NCBI RefSeq assembly: GCF_048820975.1 | Contig: NZ_JBMEUF010000002.1 | Span: 186,001-250,000, forward strand | DNA length: 64,000 nt | Source: Glaciecola sp048820975 | GTDB taxonomy: Bacteria; Pseudomonadota; Gammaproteobacteria; Enterobacterales; Alteromonadaceae | Reading direction: 5' to 3' | In this document: positions 36,882-45,920 of the stretch, one piece after another | Numbering within the stretch: the first letter of the stretch is position 1 | Layout: each line of letters begins with the position of its first letter | Translations under genes and position numbers: made by a program | The notes under the pieces: model-generated | What the model was told of the DNA's origin: nothing | The model's database searches: none | Seen by the model: only the letters and a program-made list of their open reading frames with translations

Positions 36882-37898
36882 ATGATTTCATTTACCGGCG
36901 AACATATTCTTAGTGTTAATCAATTTGACCGTGAAGCGGTAGAGCGGGTTTTCACTATTGCAGATAACATGAAGCCCTATGCGGCACGTCAAAAACGCAC
37001 AACTGTGCTAGACGGCGCTATTTTAGGTAACTTATTTTTTGAGCCGAGTACTCGAACACGAGTCAGTTTCGGTACTGCCTTTAATTTGCTGGGCGGTGAG
37101 GTACGCGAAACCGTAGGAATGAGCAATTCAGCACTCGCTAAGGGTGAATCATTATATGACACCGCACGGGTGTTAAGTGGCTATAGTGATATTATTGCGA
37201 TGCGCCATCCACAAGCGGGCTCAGTAGCTGAATTTGCGCAAGGTAGCCGAGTCCCAGTTATTAACGGCGGTGACGGAGCCAATGAGCACCCTACGCAAGC
37301 CTTACTTGATCTTTACACCATTGCCAATGAGCGCGCTTACTTCGGTCACGGTATTGATGGCTTGCATATTGCCATGATAGGCGACTTAAAACACGGAAGA
37401 ACCGTCCATTCGCTTGCCACTATGCTGTGCTTGTTTAAGCACATTAAGTTTACACTTATATCGCCTAAAGACCTGAGCATGCCTACGCATATATGCGACA
37501 TTATAGTAAACTCTGGCCACGAATTGATTGTTACCGAACAGCTTGAAGGTATTGTTGAAGCCGATATTTGCTATCAAACACGGGTTCAGGAAGAGCGCTT
37601 TGAAACACAAGAATTAGCCAATCAATACCGGGGTAAATTTCGTTTAAACCAGCAAATTTATACCCAGCACTTTAAATCACAAACGGTGATTATGCATCCA
37701 TTACCGCGTGATTCTAGGTCAGAAGCAAACGAATTAGATAACGACCTTAACAGCCATCCAAACCTTGCCATATTTCGCCAAACTGACAACGGCGTTTTAG
37801 TAAGAATGGCTTTATTCGCCCTAACCTTAGGCGTAGAAAATACAATCAGTGACTTTGATCAAGAAGTACATTGGTACAGCAATAAGAGTAAAAAGTAA
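36882..37898 (+). CDS. pyrB: Aspartate carbamoyltransferase
   Basis: Joins carbamoyl phosphate and aspartate in pyrimidine synthesis. The 338 residues show the carbamoyl-phosphate loop EPSTRTRVSFGTAF (about 52-65), a Ser-Lys loop (MSNSALAKGES), MRHPQAGS and GDGANEHPTQALLDLYT. Slightly longer than Escherichia coli PyrB (about 310). No regulatory subunit gene (pyrI) follows; hemL starts 3 bp later, so the two are in one transcript. No attenuator was found in the leader. Confidence 0.95.
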   Translation: MISFTGEHILSVNQFDREAVERVFTIADNMKPYAARQKRTTVLDGAILGNLFFEPSTRTRVSFGTAFNLLGGEVRETVGMSNSALAKGESLYDTARVLSGYSDIIAMRHPQAGSVAEFAQGSRVPVINGGDGANEHPTQALLDLYTIANERAYFGHGIDGLHIAMIGDLKHGRTVHSLATMLCLFKHIKFTLISPKDLSMPTHICDIIVNSGHELIVTEQLEGIVEADICYQTRVQEERFETQELANQYRGKFRLNQQIYTQHFKSQTVIMHPLPRDSRSEANELDNDLNSHPNLAIFRQTDNGVLVRMALFALTLGVENTISDFDQEVHWYSNKSKK

Positions 37899-37901
37899 CT
37901 T

Positions 37902-39185
37902 ATGACTAAATCAGAAATATTGTTCGAACGTGCACAAAAAACCATTCCCGGCGGAGTTAACTCGCCTGTTAGAGCATTTAAAGCCGTGGGCGGAACGCCT
38001 CGTTTTATAACGCGCGCCGATGGCCCATATATGTTTGACGTTGATGGTAATCAATACATTGATTACGTAAACTCTTGGGGTCCTATGGTGCTAGGCCATA
38101 ATAACCCAGCTATTCGTGAGGCTGTTATTAAAGCCGCTGAATTTGGTTTGAGTTATGGCGCACCTACCGAAGCTGAAATTGAAATGGCTGAATTAGTCAG
38201 TAGCATCGTTCCATCTATGGAAATGGTGCGTATGGTGAACTCTGGTACAGAAGCGACTATGAGTGCTATTCGATTGGCTCGCGGCTATACCAGCAAAAAC
38301 AAATTACTAAAATTTGAAGGTTGTTATCATGGCCATGCTGATTCATTACTGGTTAAAGCTGGCTCTGGCGCTTTAACCCTAGGTGTCCCAAGTTCACCGG
38401 GTGTGCCTGATGATGTGGCAAAACATACACTCACTATGGAATTTAATAACTTAGATTCAGTGAAGCAAGCCTTTGAAGAACATGGTGACGACATAGCCTG
38501 TATTATTGTTGAACCGGTTGCCGGCAACATGAACTGCATTCCGCCTGCACCAGGCTTTTTGGAAGGCCTTCGCGCTATTTGTGATCAATACGGTGCCGTA
38601 CTTATTTTTGACGAGGTAATGACGGGCTTTAGAGTATCTTTAGGCGGTGCCCAAGAGCGCTTTGGCGTAACACCTGACTTAACATGCTTAGGCAAAGTTA
38701 TTGGTGGCGGCATGCCAGTGGGTGCTTTTGGTGGTAAACGCGACATTATTACTCATATAGCGCCTACCGGACCTGTTTATCAAGCCGGTACCTTGTCGGG
38801 TAATCCTATTGCCATGGCGGCTGGCTTGTGTGCACTAAAACAATTAAAAGCCGAGGGTTTCTACAATAGCATTTTTGAAAATACACAAACGTTGGTTGAT
38901 GGATTTCAAAAAATGGCCGATAAAAATGGTATACCACTGAGTACCAATATTGCCGGTAGCATGTTTGGTATTTTCTTTACTACTAATAAAGTTGTGAACT
39001 ACAAGCAGGCCATTAGCGTGAATCAAGCTCAATTTAATCAGTTTTACCACAACATGTTAAACGAGGGTGTGTACCTAGCGCCGGCTTCGTTTGAGGCAGG
39101 ATTTGTATCTAAAATGCACACGCCTGATGTAATTGAAGCCACTTTGCATGCTGCTGATAAAGCTTTTAGTAAGATAAGCGTTTAA
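37902..39185 (+). CDS. hemL: Glutamate-1-semialdehyde 2,1-aminomutase
   Basis: PLP enzyme that forms 5-aminolevulinate for haem synthesis (C5 pathway). The 427 residues contain TIPGGVNSPVRAFKAVGGTP near the start and the PLP Lys265 in TCLGKVIGGGMPVGAFGG; Asp237 is in IFDEVMTGFR. This is the full family length. It lies between pyrB (3 bp) and an adenylate cyclase (4 bp), an unusual grouping. Confidence 0.96.
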   Translation: MTKSEILFERAQKTIPGGVNSPVRAFKAVGGTPRFITRADGPYMFDVDGNQYIDYVNSWGPMVLGHNNPAIREAVIKAAEFGLSYGAPTEAEIEMAELVSSIVPSMEMVRMVNSGTEATMSAIRLARGYTSKNKLLKFEGCYHGHADSLLVKAGSGALTLGVPSSPGVPDDVAKHTLTMEFNNLDSVKQAFEEHGDDIACIIVEPVAGNMNCIPPAPGFLEGLRAICDQYGAVLIFDEVMTGFRVSLGGAQERFGVTPDLTCLGKVIGGGMPVGAFGGKRDIITHIAPTGPVYQAGTLSGNPIAMAAGLCALKQLKAEGFYNSIFENTQTLVDGFQKMADKNGIPLSTNIAGSMFGIFFTTNKVVNYKQAISVNQAQFNQFYHNMLNEGVYLAPASFEAGFVSKMHTPDVIEATLHAADKAFSKISV

Positions 39186-39189
39186 GCCA

Positions 39190-40251
39190 GTGCTGTGGGG
39201 ATTGCTCGCAATACTCGCATTAATACTCTACGCGGTGATAATCACCGCGTTGTGGTATTTTGCTAAAAAGCAAAATATTGCTAACGAAACGCTGTTAAAC
39301 ATTCCGGTAAAAAGGGAGCCTCCCCTTAATACGCCTATAAAAGATCCCATTGCGCAAAAAGCTGATGAAGCGCAAACTCTGCAACAAACCTTTCAAAAAT
39401 TTGTGCCGCGGCAATTTGTTGATCACTTTGCGATGGGCGGTGCTGAGTCACTTAAATTAGGCTATGCAAACAATGATGAAGTAGCCGTAATGTTTTGCGA
39501 CATTCGTGGGTTTACAGGATTGTCTGAGCAAATGACGCCTCAGCAACTGATGAATTTTTTAAACTCCTATTTCTTGCGAATGAATGCCCCTATTCATGAC
39601 AATTTTGGCTTTATTGATAAATTCATTGGTGATGCCATTATGGCCTTATTTGACCACCCCAACGGCCAAGCCATGCACAAAGCCGCTGATGCTATTAATG
39701 CCGCTTTGGGATTACAAAAAGCCTTAAAGCTATATAACCAACATCGAAGCAACAGCGGATATGCTGCCATTAAAAATGGTGTTGGCTTGCACTATGGGCC
39801 TGTAGTACTTGGCACTGTAGGCTCTGATGACCGCATGGATACCACGGTAATTGGCGATACCGTGAATATTGCCCAGCGCATAGAATCATTAACTGACCCC
39901 CTTGGCATTGATATTATGGCAAGCCAAGCGCTAGTAGATGAAGCCCTCAAACATATGTCGTTTTCGCACCGCTTGGTTGACAACGTGGTATTAAAAGGAA
40001 GAAGCACCAGTGTAGACTTGGTTGAAATATATGAACACCTTCCACCTCACGAAATAGAACAACGAGACGCCAGCATCCATCTAATACAAGAAGGTATTCA
40101 GTTACGTAGTGCGCGTAATTTCAAAGATGCCATCACCTTATTTAAGCGCGCTTGCCTTAAGTACCCAAATGACACCGTATTAAAGCATCATTTGAAAGTA
40201 TGTGAAGAACTCAACTATACGCTAGAGTGGGACGGTAAAGTTCATTTATAA
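39190..40251 (+). CDS. Membrane-anchored class III adenylate cyclase
   Basis: Makes cyclic AMP from ATP. One N-terminal membrane helix (about residues 2-22), a linker, then a class III catalytic domain (about 95-270). Metal Asp104 is in MFCDIRGFTG and the second in FIGDAIMALF. The adenine-selecting Lys precedes it (IDKFIGD) and the Asp is in MDTTVIGD; the transition-state Asn/Arg pair is in VNIAQRIE. All catalytic residues are present, so activity is likely. The C-terminus (about 290-345) resembles a short TPR. Start is GTG at 39190, 4 bp after hemL. Confidence 0.88.
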   Translation: MLWGLLAILALILYAVIITALWYFAKKQNIANETLLNIPVKREPPLNTPIKDPIAQKADEAQTLQQTFQKFVPRQFVDHFAMGGAESLKLGYANNDEVAVMFCDIRGFTGLSEQMTPQQLMNFLNSYFLRMNAPIHDNFGFIDKFIGDAIMALFDHPNGQAMHKAADAINAALGLQKALKLYNQHRSNSGYAAIKNGVGLHYGPVVLGTVGSDDRMDTTVIGDTVNIAQRIESLTDPLGIDIMASQALVDEALKHMSFSHRLVDNVVLKGRSTSVDLVEIYEHLPPHEIEQRDASIHLIQEGIQLRSARNFKDAITLFKRACLKYPNDTVLKHHLKVCEELNYTLEWDGKVHL

Positions 40252-40266
40252 AATGCGATAGCAAAC

Positions 40267-41211
40267 TTAGCTTACGCCTTCACTTTCATTTTGCGCAATA
40301 TTTACGTTGGCACGCATAAACGTAATGGAAGGTGCAAAAAACACGGCACCGGTTTCTGCATTAGAGTAATCAAGTAGTTTGTCATAGTGGCCATTTCCAT
40401 CACCGTATATGCGGCTAAACAAATAATTTTTAAACGCATTGGGATGGCTACTGCATGATACAAAATACAAGCCTTGGGTGGTCATATCACCATACGGCAT
40501 GCTTTGGTTTAGCAATATTGGGAACTCCCCTTTTGGCCCTACAAGTTTAGTTCTAAAGGCATGAGAATCTAGCCCTGAGCCTAACACATCCATATTGTGC
40601 TGCTTGGTTTTACCCATCACTAACTGCTGATTTTTTTCTGACAAATGTGACCATTTGTCCATGTCATGGCGGTAACGCTGAATATGAATGTATGAGCCAC
40701 CTTCAAAGTAAGCGTCATCTTTATTGACTAAACTAATATCAAACTTTTGTCGTCCACGAGGGTTATCATCTGCTAATACAAAGCCTGTCCAGTCACGGCC
40801 ATCAAGGTAGCGAAACGCTTGAACTTGCTCAACTAATTCAGTGTGTAACTTAAGTAGTTTGCTTACTTCTATGCCTATGGCTTGGCAAATATCTAAGCGG
40901 TCAGCTCTTATTTGAATAAACAAATCACATGGCAACACTGGCGCACAGCGATCATCACATTGCATGTCGGGGAACGATGATAAATTAGCCGGCCTAGCAT
41001 GTGGATACAATTCATCCCAAAAAGCGCCGCCAATACCCACCACACCTGATACCATCGCCTCGTAATGTTCGTCATCGAAGGTTTCAAATACATCTAAAAT
41101 ATGCACCAATTTTTGGCGCATGCTGGCAACGTCGTCATCTACTACATTATAGAGTAAGTAAAGACAATGAAGATTAGGTTCGGCACATATGCCTTTTTGT
41201 GGCTGGGTCAT
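40267..41211 (-). CDS. DyP-type peroxidase-like protein lacking the GXXDG aspartate
   Basis: A 314-residue haem protein related to dye-decolourising peroxidases of the YfeX/TyrA group. The N-terminus (GVVGIGGAFWDELYP), QAFRYLDGRDWTGF (residues 131-144) and the proximal haem His182 in IQRYRHDMDKW all fit. The distal motif GFVDGTENP of active enzymes reads GFVLADDNP here: Leu146 replaces the catalytic Asp and Ala147 the Gly. Peroxidase activity is therefore doubtful; a haem-binding or deferrochelatase-like role is possible. Its ATG overlaps the stop of the gamma-glutamyltransferase gene (TAATG), so translation is coupled. No signal peptide. Confidence 0.78.
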   Translation of the reverse strand: MTQPQKGICAEPNLHCLYLLYNVVDDDVASMRQKLVHILDVFETFDDEHYEAMVSGVVGIGGAFWDELYPHARPANLSSFPDMQCDDRCAPVLPCDLFIQIRADRLDICQAIGIEVSKLLKLHTELVEQVQAFRYLDGRDWTGFVLADDNPRGRQKFDISLVNKDDAYFEGGSYIHIQRYRHDMDKWSHLSEKNQQLVMGKTKQHNMDVLGSGLDSHAFRTKLVGPKGEFPILLNQSMPYGDMTTQGLYFVSCSSHPNAFKNYLFSRIYGDGNGHYDKLLDYSNAETGAVFFAPSITFMRANVNIAQNESEGVS

Positions 41212-42917
41212 TAATAGCCTGCTGCTTGTCCGTCTTTGCGAGATTCTGATGCACCGTAGTACACCTTGTTTTTATCATCAAACATTATAGCCTGATAACC
41301 ACCAAACGCGCCTACGCTATCGGTTAATATATGCCCTTTTTGGCCCAAATCGCGCCGCGTTTTTTCACTAAAACCGCTTTCTAAACTGATGTAACCGCCA
41401 TCAAGCATTTTATGCCCCGTAGGAGAGCTTGAACCTGTGTGCAGTATTCTAGGTGCATCACCTGCTTCTTGTAAATTCATGCCAAAATCAATCATGTTAA
41501 CAATGATTTGCGCGTGCATTTGCGGCTGCGTTCCCCCGCCCATAACACCAAAACTCATAAGAGGCTTATTGTTCTTTGTCACAAATGCCGGAATAATTGT
41601 ATGGAAGGGCCGCTTGCCTGGCTCGTATTGGTTAAAATGCCCTTCTTGGAGACTGAACATTTCACCACGATTTTGCAGCACAAATCCGAGGTCAGTGGGG
41701 ATCATACCTGAGCCCATTCCCCTATAATTGCTTTGTATTAATGACACCATGTTGCCGAAGCGGTCAGCCACCGTAAGGTAAATAGTATCACCTTCATTTT
41801 TACCTGCATCTACTCTTTTACTTGCTTTGCTAGGTGATATTAACTGTTGGCGTTTTCTAGCGTACTCTTTAGAAATTAGCCAATCAACTGGAATTTGGTT
41901 GAAGGCTGGATCAGCATAAAACTTGGCGCGGTCTGCAAAGGCAAGTTTCTTAGCTTCAACAAAAGTATGAATGAACTCGGCTGAATCACGCTGCATACCT
42001 TCAATGTCGTACAGTTCGAGTATGTTTAATATTTGTAGCGCAGCAATTCCTTGGCCATTTGGCGGCAGCTCCCACACATCAACGCCTCTGTAATTACTTG
42101 AAACGGGTTCAAGCCATTCAGAATAGTGCGCCGCCATATCTTGGTATGATAAAAAGCCGCCTTGCTGCTTCATGAATGCCCCAATGGTGCGTGCAATATC
42201 GCCTTTGTAAAACGCATCACGCCCGCCGGTAGCTATTTTTTCATAGGTATTAGCTAAGGCCGGGTTTTTGAATATTTCGCCCTTTTTGGGTGTATTGCCG
42301 TTGGTGGTAAAGGTTTGTTCAAAGCCAGGATACTGGCCTATACGCTGCTGATTCACTGAAAAGTAATACGCAATAAGCTCGCTTACAGGAAAGCCATTTC
42401 GCGCGTAACTTATAGCGGGTGCCAATAAGTTTTGCATAGGTAAACTACCAAAACGCTCAGATAGCATAAACCAGCCATCAACCGCGCCAGGAACCGACAC
42501 AGGTAAAGGGCCAAACTTAGGAATTTCGCTTAAGCCCTGCTTTTTAAATTCATCTAAGCTTAACGACAGTGGAGATCGCCCAGATGCATTGAGCCCATAC
42601 AATTGCTTAGATTGCGCATCCCACACAATTGCGAACAAGTCGCCTCCAATACCACTACCAGTAGGCTCGACTAAACCAAGCATAGCATTAGCGGCAATGG
42701 CCGCATCTATGGCGTTTCCACCCTGCTTAAGTACATCTAATCCCACTTGGGTAGCTAATGGTTGGCTAGTAGCCACCATACCATTTTGCGCAATCACCTC
42801 AGAGCGCGTAGCGAAAGATTCACCGGTTACGCGATCTGCCCCTATTGCGCTGCCCGCTAGATGTAAACTGCCAAGTAGTATGCCTGAGCAAGCAAACAGT
42901 AATGACTTTAATTTCAT
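41211..42917 (-). CDS. Gamma-glutamyltransferase
   Basis: Periplasmic self-processing enzyme that cleaves glutathione and other gamma-glutamyl compounds. The 568 residues begin with a signal peptide (LLFACSGILLGSLHLAGSAI). The nucleophile Thr lies in EGDTIYLTVADRFGN, where the chain autocleaves into large and small subunits; MGGGTQPQ and MGSGMIPTDLGF are small-subunit motifs and GGNAIDAAIAANA is large-subunit. Start at 42917 is set by AAGGGTG 6 nt upstream. It is the first gene of a pair with the DyP-like protein, sharing one base. Confidence 0.92.
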   Translation of the reverse strand: MKLKSLLFACSGILLGSLHLAGSAIGADRVTGESFATRSEVIAQNGMVATSQPLATQVGLDVLKQGGNAIDAAIAANAMLGLVEPTGSGIGGDLFAIVWDAQSKQLYGLNASGRSPLSLSLDEFKKQGLSEIPKFGPLPVSVPGAVDGWFMLSERFGSLPMQNLLAPAISYARNGFPVSELIAYYFSVNQQRIGQYPGFEQTFTTNGNTPKKGEIFKNPALANTYEKIATGGRDAFYKGDIARTIGAFMKQQGGFLSYQDMAAHYSEWLEPVSSNYRGVDVWELPPNGQGIAALQILNILELYDIEGMQRDSAEFIHTFVEAKKLAFADRAKFYADPAFNQIPVDWLISKEYARKRQQLISPSKASKRVDAGKNEGDTIYLTVADRFGNMVSLIQSNYRGMGSGMIPTDLGFVLQNRGEMFSLQEGHFNQYEPGKRPFHTIIPAFVTKNNKPLMSFGVMGGGTQPQMHAQIIVNMIDFGMNLQEAGDAPRILHTGSSSPTGHKMLDGGYISLESGFSEKTRRDLGQKGHILTDSVGAFGGYQAIMFDDKNKVYYGASESRKDGQAAGY

Positions 42918-43084
42918 GTGCACCCTTCTTTTTGTTTTTTTAAATTGACTGGTAGCGTAATTAATATCTTGGTACTTTATAGCTTCTTTATAGCCTTCGC
43001 GCCATACTGCTGAAAACACGTAGCCATCATTGCTTAGTGTAACCTTACAAACCTTAGCTCACAACACGAAAAGTGAGGCATCTT

Positions 43085-43456
43085 ATGAATCAAGCTAATT
43101 CACAGCCCCAAGCAAGCCACATTAATTATGTAGAATTTGCAGCAAATAATTTGGCACTAATTAAATCATTTTACGTAAACACCTTTAATTGGCAGTTTAC
43201 TGATTATGGCGACCAGTACATTGCCTTTGAAAACGCGGGTTTACATGGCGGGTTTTATTTATCAAAGCATTCCAATAATGCTGACATTGGCGGCGCACTA
43301 GTTGTGTTGCAAAGTAATGATTTAGAACACAGCAAAGCCCAAATAATAGCGAACGGGGGAAGCATTAAAACAGACATATTTAGCTTTCCCGGTGGCAAGC
43401 GATTTCATTTTCTAGACCCTTGCAACAACGAGTTAGCGGTTTGGTGCATAGACTAG
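43085..43456 (+). CDS. VOC family protein
   Basis: A 123-residue single VOC domain (glyoxalase/bleomycin-resistance fold). HINYVEFAANNLALIKSFY opens the first beta-alpha-beta unit and FLDPCNNELAVW closes the second. Metal ligands His/Glu are partly recognisable (NYVEF; ELAVW). Enzyme function unknown. Start at ATG 43085, with GTGAGG 6 nt upstream; the upstream GTG is part of that ribosome site. It precedes gloA by 39 bp and is likely co-transcribed. Confidence 0.8.
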   Translation: MNQANSQPQASHINYVEFAANNLALIKSFYVNTFNWQFTDYGDQYIAFENAGLHGGFYLSKHSNNADIGGALVVLQSNDLEHSKAQIIANGGSIKTDIFSFPGGKRFHFLDPCNNELAVWCID

Positions 43457-43495
43457 CAAATACTTTTTTACTAAAAACAATGTTAAGGATACAAA

Positions 43496-43939
43496 ATGCA
43501 GTTTTTACATACCATGGTGCGAGTAACTGATTTAGACGCATCGCTTCATTTTTATTGTGATTTATTAGGGATGGTACAAACTCGCCGCTACGACAGTGAC
43601 AAAGGGCGCTTTTCCCTTATTTATTTAGCTGCCCCTGATGACGCAGAATCAGTTAAAAACAAACAAGCACCTGAGTTAGAGTTAACCTATAACTGGGACC
43701 CAGAAGAAGCTTACACCATAGGGCGTGCTTTTGGTCACTTAGCCTTTAGAGTAGAGAACATTTACAGCTTATGTGAGCAACTTCAAGCTAACGGGGTAGT
43801 AATTAACCGCCCCCCACGTGATGGACACATGGCCTTTGTTCGCTCCCCCGACAACATATCAATTGAGCTATTACAGAAAGGGGAAGCGCTGCCAAGTGCT
43901 GAGCCTTGGGCAAGCATGCCAAATACGGGTGAGTGGTAA
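43496..43939 (+). CDS. gloA: Lactoylglutathione lyase (glyoxalase I)
   Basis: Converts the methylglyoxal-glutathione adduct to S-lactoylglutathione. The four metal ligands are all visible: His in FLHTMVRV (about residue 5), Glu in LELTYNW, His in FGHLAF and Glu in ISIELL. FYCDLLGMVQTRRYD and the long C-terminus fit GloA. The 147 residues are slightly more than Escherichia coli GloA (135). It ends at a strong shared terminator. Confidence 0.9.
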   Translation: MQFLHTMVRVTDLDASLHFYCDLLGMVQTRRYDSDKGRFSLIYLAAPDDAESVKNKQAPELELTYNWDPEEAYTIGRAFGHLAFRVENIYSLCEQLQANGVVINRPPRDGHMAFVRSPDNISIELLQKGEALPSAEPWASMPNTGEW

Positions 43940-43983
43940 ACAGCCTTTATTACCTACCACAGCCTGAAATGCTAAGCATAAAA

Positions 43984-44012
43984 AAAGCCAACTACTTTGG
44001 GTAGTTGGCTTT
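43984..44012. terminator. Bidirectional terminator, gloA / amtB
   Basis: AAAGCCAACTAC / GTAGTTGGCTTT, perfect 12-bp stem, 5-nt loop. A-rich to the left and T-rich to the right, serving both convergent genes. Confidence 0.9.
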
Positions 44013-44100
44013 ATTAATTAGTGCGGTTTTTATTCTATCTTATTATTTTTATTATTTATTTGTAACCGCATTTTCCCTTCAAACTTTTAAAAAGCGTTGT

Positions 44101-45327
44101 TTATTTGAACTCAGGGTAGGCTTCTAAGCCACACTCGCTCATATCAACACCTTCAAACTCTTCTTCTTCAGTTACTCGTACACCAATGATTGCTTTGATG
44201 ATTAACCAAACAACTAGGCTAGTTACGAATACCCAAACAAAGATAGTAAGTGCACCAATAATTTGGCCACTAAACGAAGAACCAGTGTTAGTGATTGGTA
44301 CTAATAATAAGCCTAATAAACCAACTACACCGTGAACTGAAATAGCGCCCACTGGATCATCAATCTTAAGCTTGTCTAAACCAATAATACTAAATACAAC
44401 TAAAACACCGCCGGCAGCGCCGAACAAAGTAGCTTCAAGTGCATCTGGAGTAGAAGGTTCAGCTGTAATAGCAACTAAGCCTGCTAATGCACCGTTTAAT
44501 GCCATGGTTAAATCAGCTTTACCGAACATTAGGCGAGCTACAATTAATGCAGCAACTAATCCACCTGCAGCGGCCATGTTGGTATTCATAAATACAACAG
44601 CAACACTGTTTGCGCTTTCTACCGAAGCAGTCGCCAATACAGAACCACCGTTAAAGCCAAACCAACCCATCCATAAAATGAATGTACCTAAAGTGGCAAG
44701 TGGTAAGTTAGCACCAGGAATCGCGTTTGCTTTTCCGTCGGCAGTGTATTTACCTTTACGAGCACCTAGTACCAATACACCCGCTAACGCAGCAGCTGCA
44801 CCAGCCATGTGTACAATACCTGAACCTGCGAAGTCAGAGAAACCAAGGTCACCTAGTACATACATACCAAATACAGCTTCGCCGTTCCAAGTCCAAGCAC
44901 CTTCCATTGGATAGATGAAACCTGTTAAAACCACAGCGAACAATAAGAAAGACCAAAGCTTCATACGCTCAGCAACCGCACCAGATACGATTGACATTGC
45001 TGTAGCAACAAATACTACTTGGAAGAAGAAGTCAGCTGATGGTGCGTAAGTCGCAGCATCTTCTGCAACGCCGGTTGCGCCGTCACCAGTAATACCTGAC
45101 AAGAAGAAATCACCACCGTACATAATTGCGTAACCACAAATCATATACATGATGCACGAAATCGCATAAAGCGATACGTTTTTAGTTAAAATTTCAGTGG
45201 TGTTTTTAGCGCGTACTAAGCCCGCTTCTAACATAGTGAAACCTGCCGCCATCCACATTACGAATGCGCCGCAAATCAAAAAATAGAAGGTATCTAATGC
45301 ATACCCTAGTTCAAATGTAATTTCCAT
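44101..45327 (-). CDS. amtB: Ammonium transporter
   Basis: Trimeric inner-membrane ammonium channel of 408 residues with 11 helices. The pore twin His are in GSGIVHMAGAAAAL and ISVHGVVGLLG; FFFQVVFVATAMSIVSGAVAE contributes the selectivity region. The acidic C-terminal tail (EEEEFEGVDMSECG) is the usual site of GlnK contact. It follows glnK with 28 bp between, the conserved glnK-amtB operon; GlnK blocks the pore when nitrogen is plentiful. Confidence 0.95.
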   Translation of the reverse strand: MEITFELGYALDTFYFLICGAFVMWMAAGFTMLEAGLVRAKNTTEILTKNVSLYAISCIMYMICGYAIMYGGDFFLSGITGDGATGVAEDAATYAPSADFFFQVVFVATAMSIVSGAVAERMKLWSFLLFAVVLTGFIYPMEGAWTWNGEAVFGMYVLGDLGFSDFAGSGIVHMAGAAAALAGVLVLGARKGKYTADGKANAIPGANLPLATLGTFILWMGWFGFNGGSVLATASVESANSVAVVFMNTNMAAAGGLVAALIVARLMFGKADLTMALNGALAGLVAITAEPSTPDALEATLFGAAGGVLVVFSIIGLDKLKIDDPVGAISVHGVVGLLGLLLVPITNTGSSFSGQIIGALTIFVWVFVTSLVVWLIIKAIIGVRVTEEEEFEGVDMSECGLEAYPEFK

Positions 45328-45355
45328 TGTGTTTTCTCCGAGAAATGCTTAATGC

Positions 45356-45694
45356 TTATAGGGCTTCAGTATCAACTTCGCCAGTACGAATACGTACCGC
45401 TTGCTGAAGGTCATAAACGAATACTTTACCGTCACCAATTTTGCCGGTTTTAGCAGCGCCAACAATGGCCTCTACCAAACGCTCAACCTGATCAGTTTGA
45501 ACCGCAATTTCAAGTTTCACTTTTGGTAAAAAGTCTACTTGATATTCAGCTCCGCGATATAATTCAGTATGTCCTTTCTGACGTCCAAATCCCTTAACTT
45601 CAGTAACGGTCAAACCGTCGATGCCGATCTCAGAGATGGCCTCACGAACATCATCTAGCTTGAAAGGCTTTATGATTGCAGTGACTAGTTTCAT
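45356..45694 (-). CDS. glnK: PII nitrogen regulatory protein
   Basis: A 112-residue PII signal protein. It senses 2-oxoglutarate and ATP/ADP and controls AmtB and nitrogen regulators. Tyr51, the uridylylation site, is in YRGAEYQVDF; KIGDGKVFV and the C-terminal IRTGEVDTEAL are PII signatures. Position before amtB and a sigma-54 promoter favour glnK over glnB. Confidence 0.95.
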   Translation of the reverse strand: MKLVTAIIKPFKLDDVREAISEIGIDGLTVTEVKGFGRQKGHTELYRGAEYQVDFLPKVKLEIAVQTDQVERLVEAIVGAAKTGKIGDGKVFVYDLQQAVRIRTGEVDTEAL

Positions 45695-45756
45695 GTGTTG
45701 CTCCTGCTATTTTTTTAAAATAAATGAGTGATAAAGCGTTGGTTTGAATTTGATAA

Positions 45757-45772
45757 TACAAAACCAGTGCCA
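45757..45772 (-). promoter_or_regulatory. Sigma-54 promoter of glnK-amtB
   Basis: On the minus strand TGGCAC-N5-TTGT matches the -24/-12 consensus (TGGCAC-N5-TTGC) with one mismatch. Transcription would start near 45745, about 50 nt before glnK. Confidence 0.75.
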
Positions 45773-45831
45773 AAAATTAATTATTATAAAAAACAGAAAC
45801 TTAACTAATTGAATTGGATCTTACGAGGCAT

Positions 45832-45880
45832 AATGCGCACGATAAAGGTGCGCATTGATGTTTTTGAGCCATTGTGGTGC
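45832..45880. promoter_or_regulatory. NtrC-type enhancer sites upstream of glnK
   Basis: AATGCGCAC-N7-GTGCGCATT (45832-45856) is a perfect dyad with the GCAC-N7-GTGC spacing of NtrC sites. A weaker copy, ending TGGTGC, lies at 45866-45880, 29 bp centre to centre. The strong site is about 75 bp upstream of the -24 element, a normal enhancer distance. Confidence 0.65.
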
Positions 45881-45920
45881 ATTATTGGGTGTTAAACGTT
45901 ATAGCTTTGTAAACCGTTTA

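Noticed and set aside
42918..43019. Upstream extension of gamma-glutamyltransferase
   Set aside because: Would bury the signal peptide; AAGGGTG favours 42917.
44372..44914. 180-codon open frame antisense to amtB
   Set aside because: A mirror of the Ala/Gly-rich amtB coding frame; low-complexity Ala/Pro/Thr protein with no start signal.
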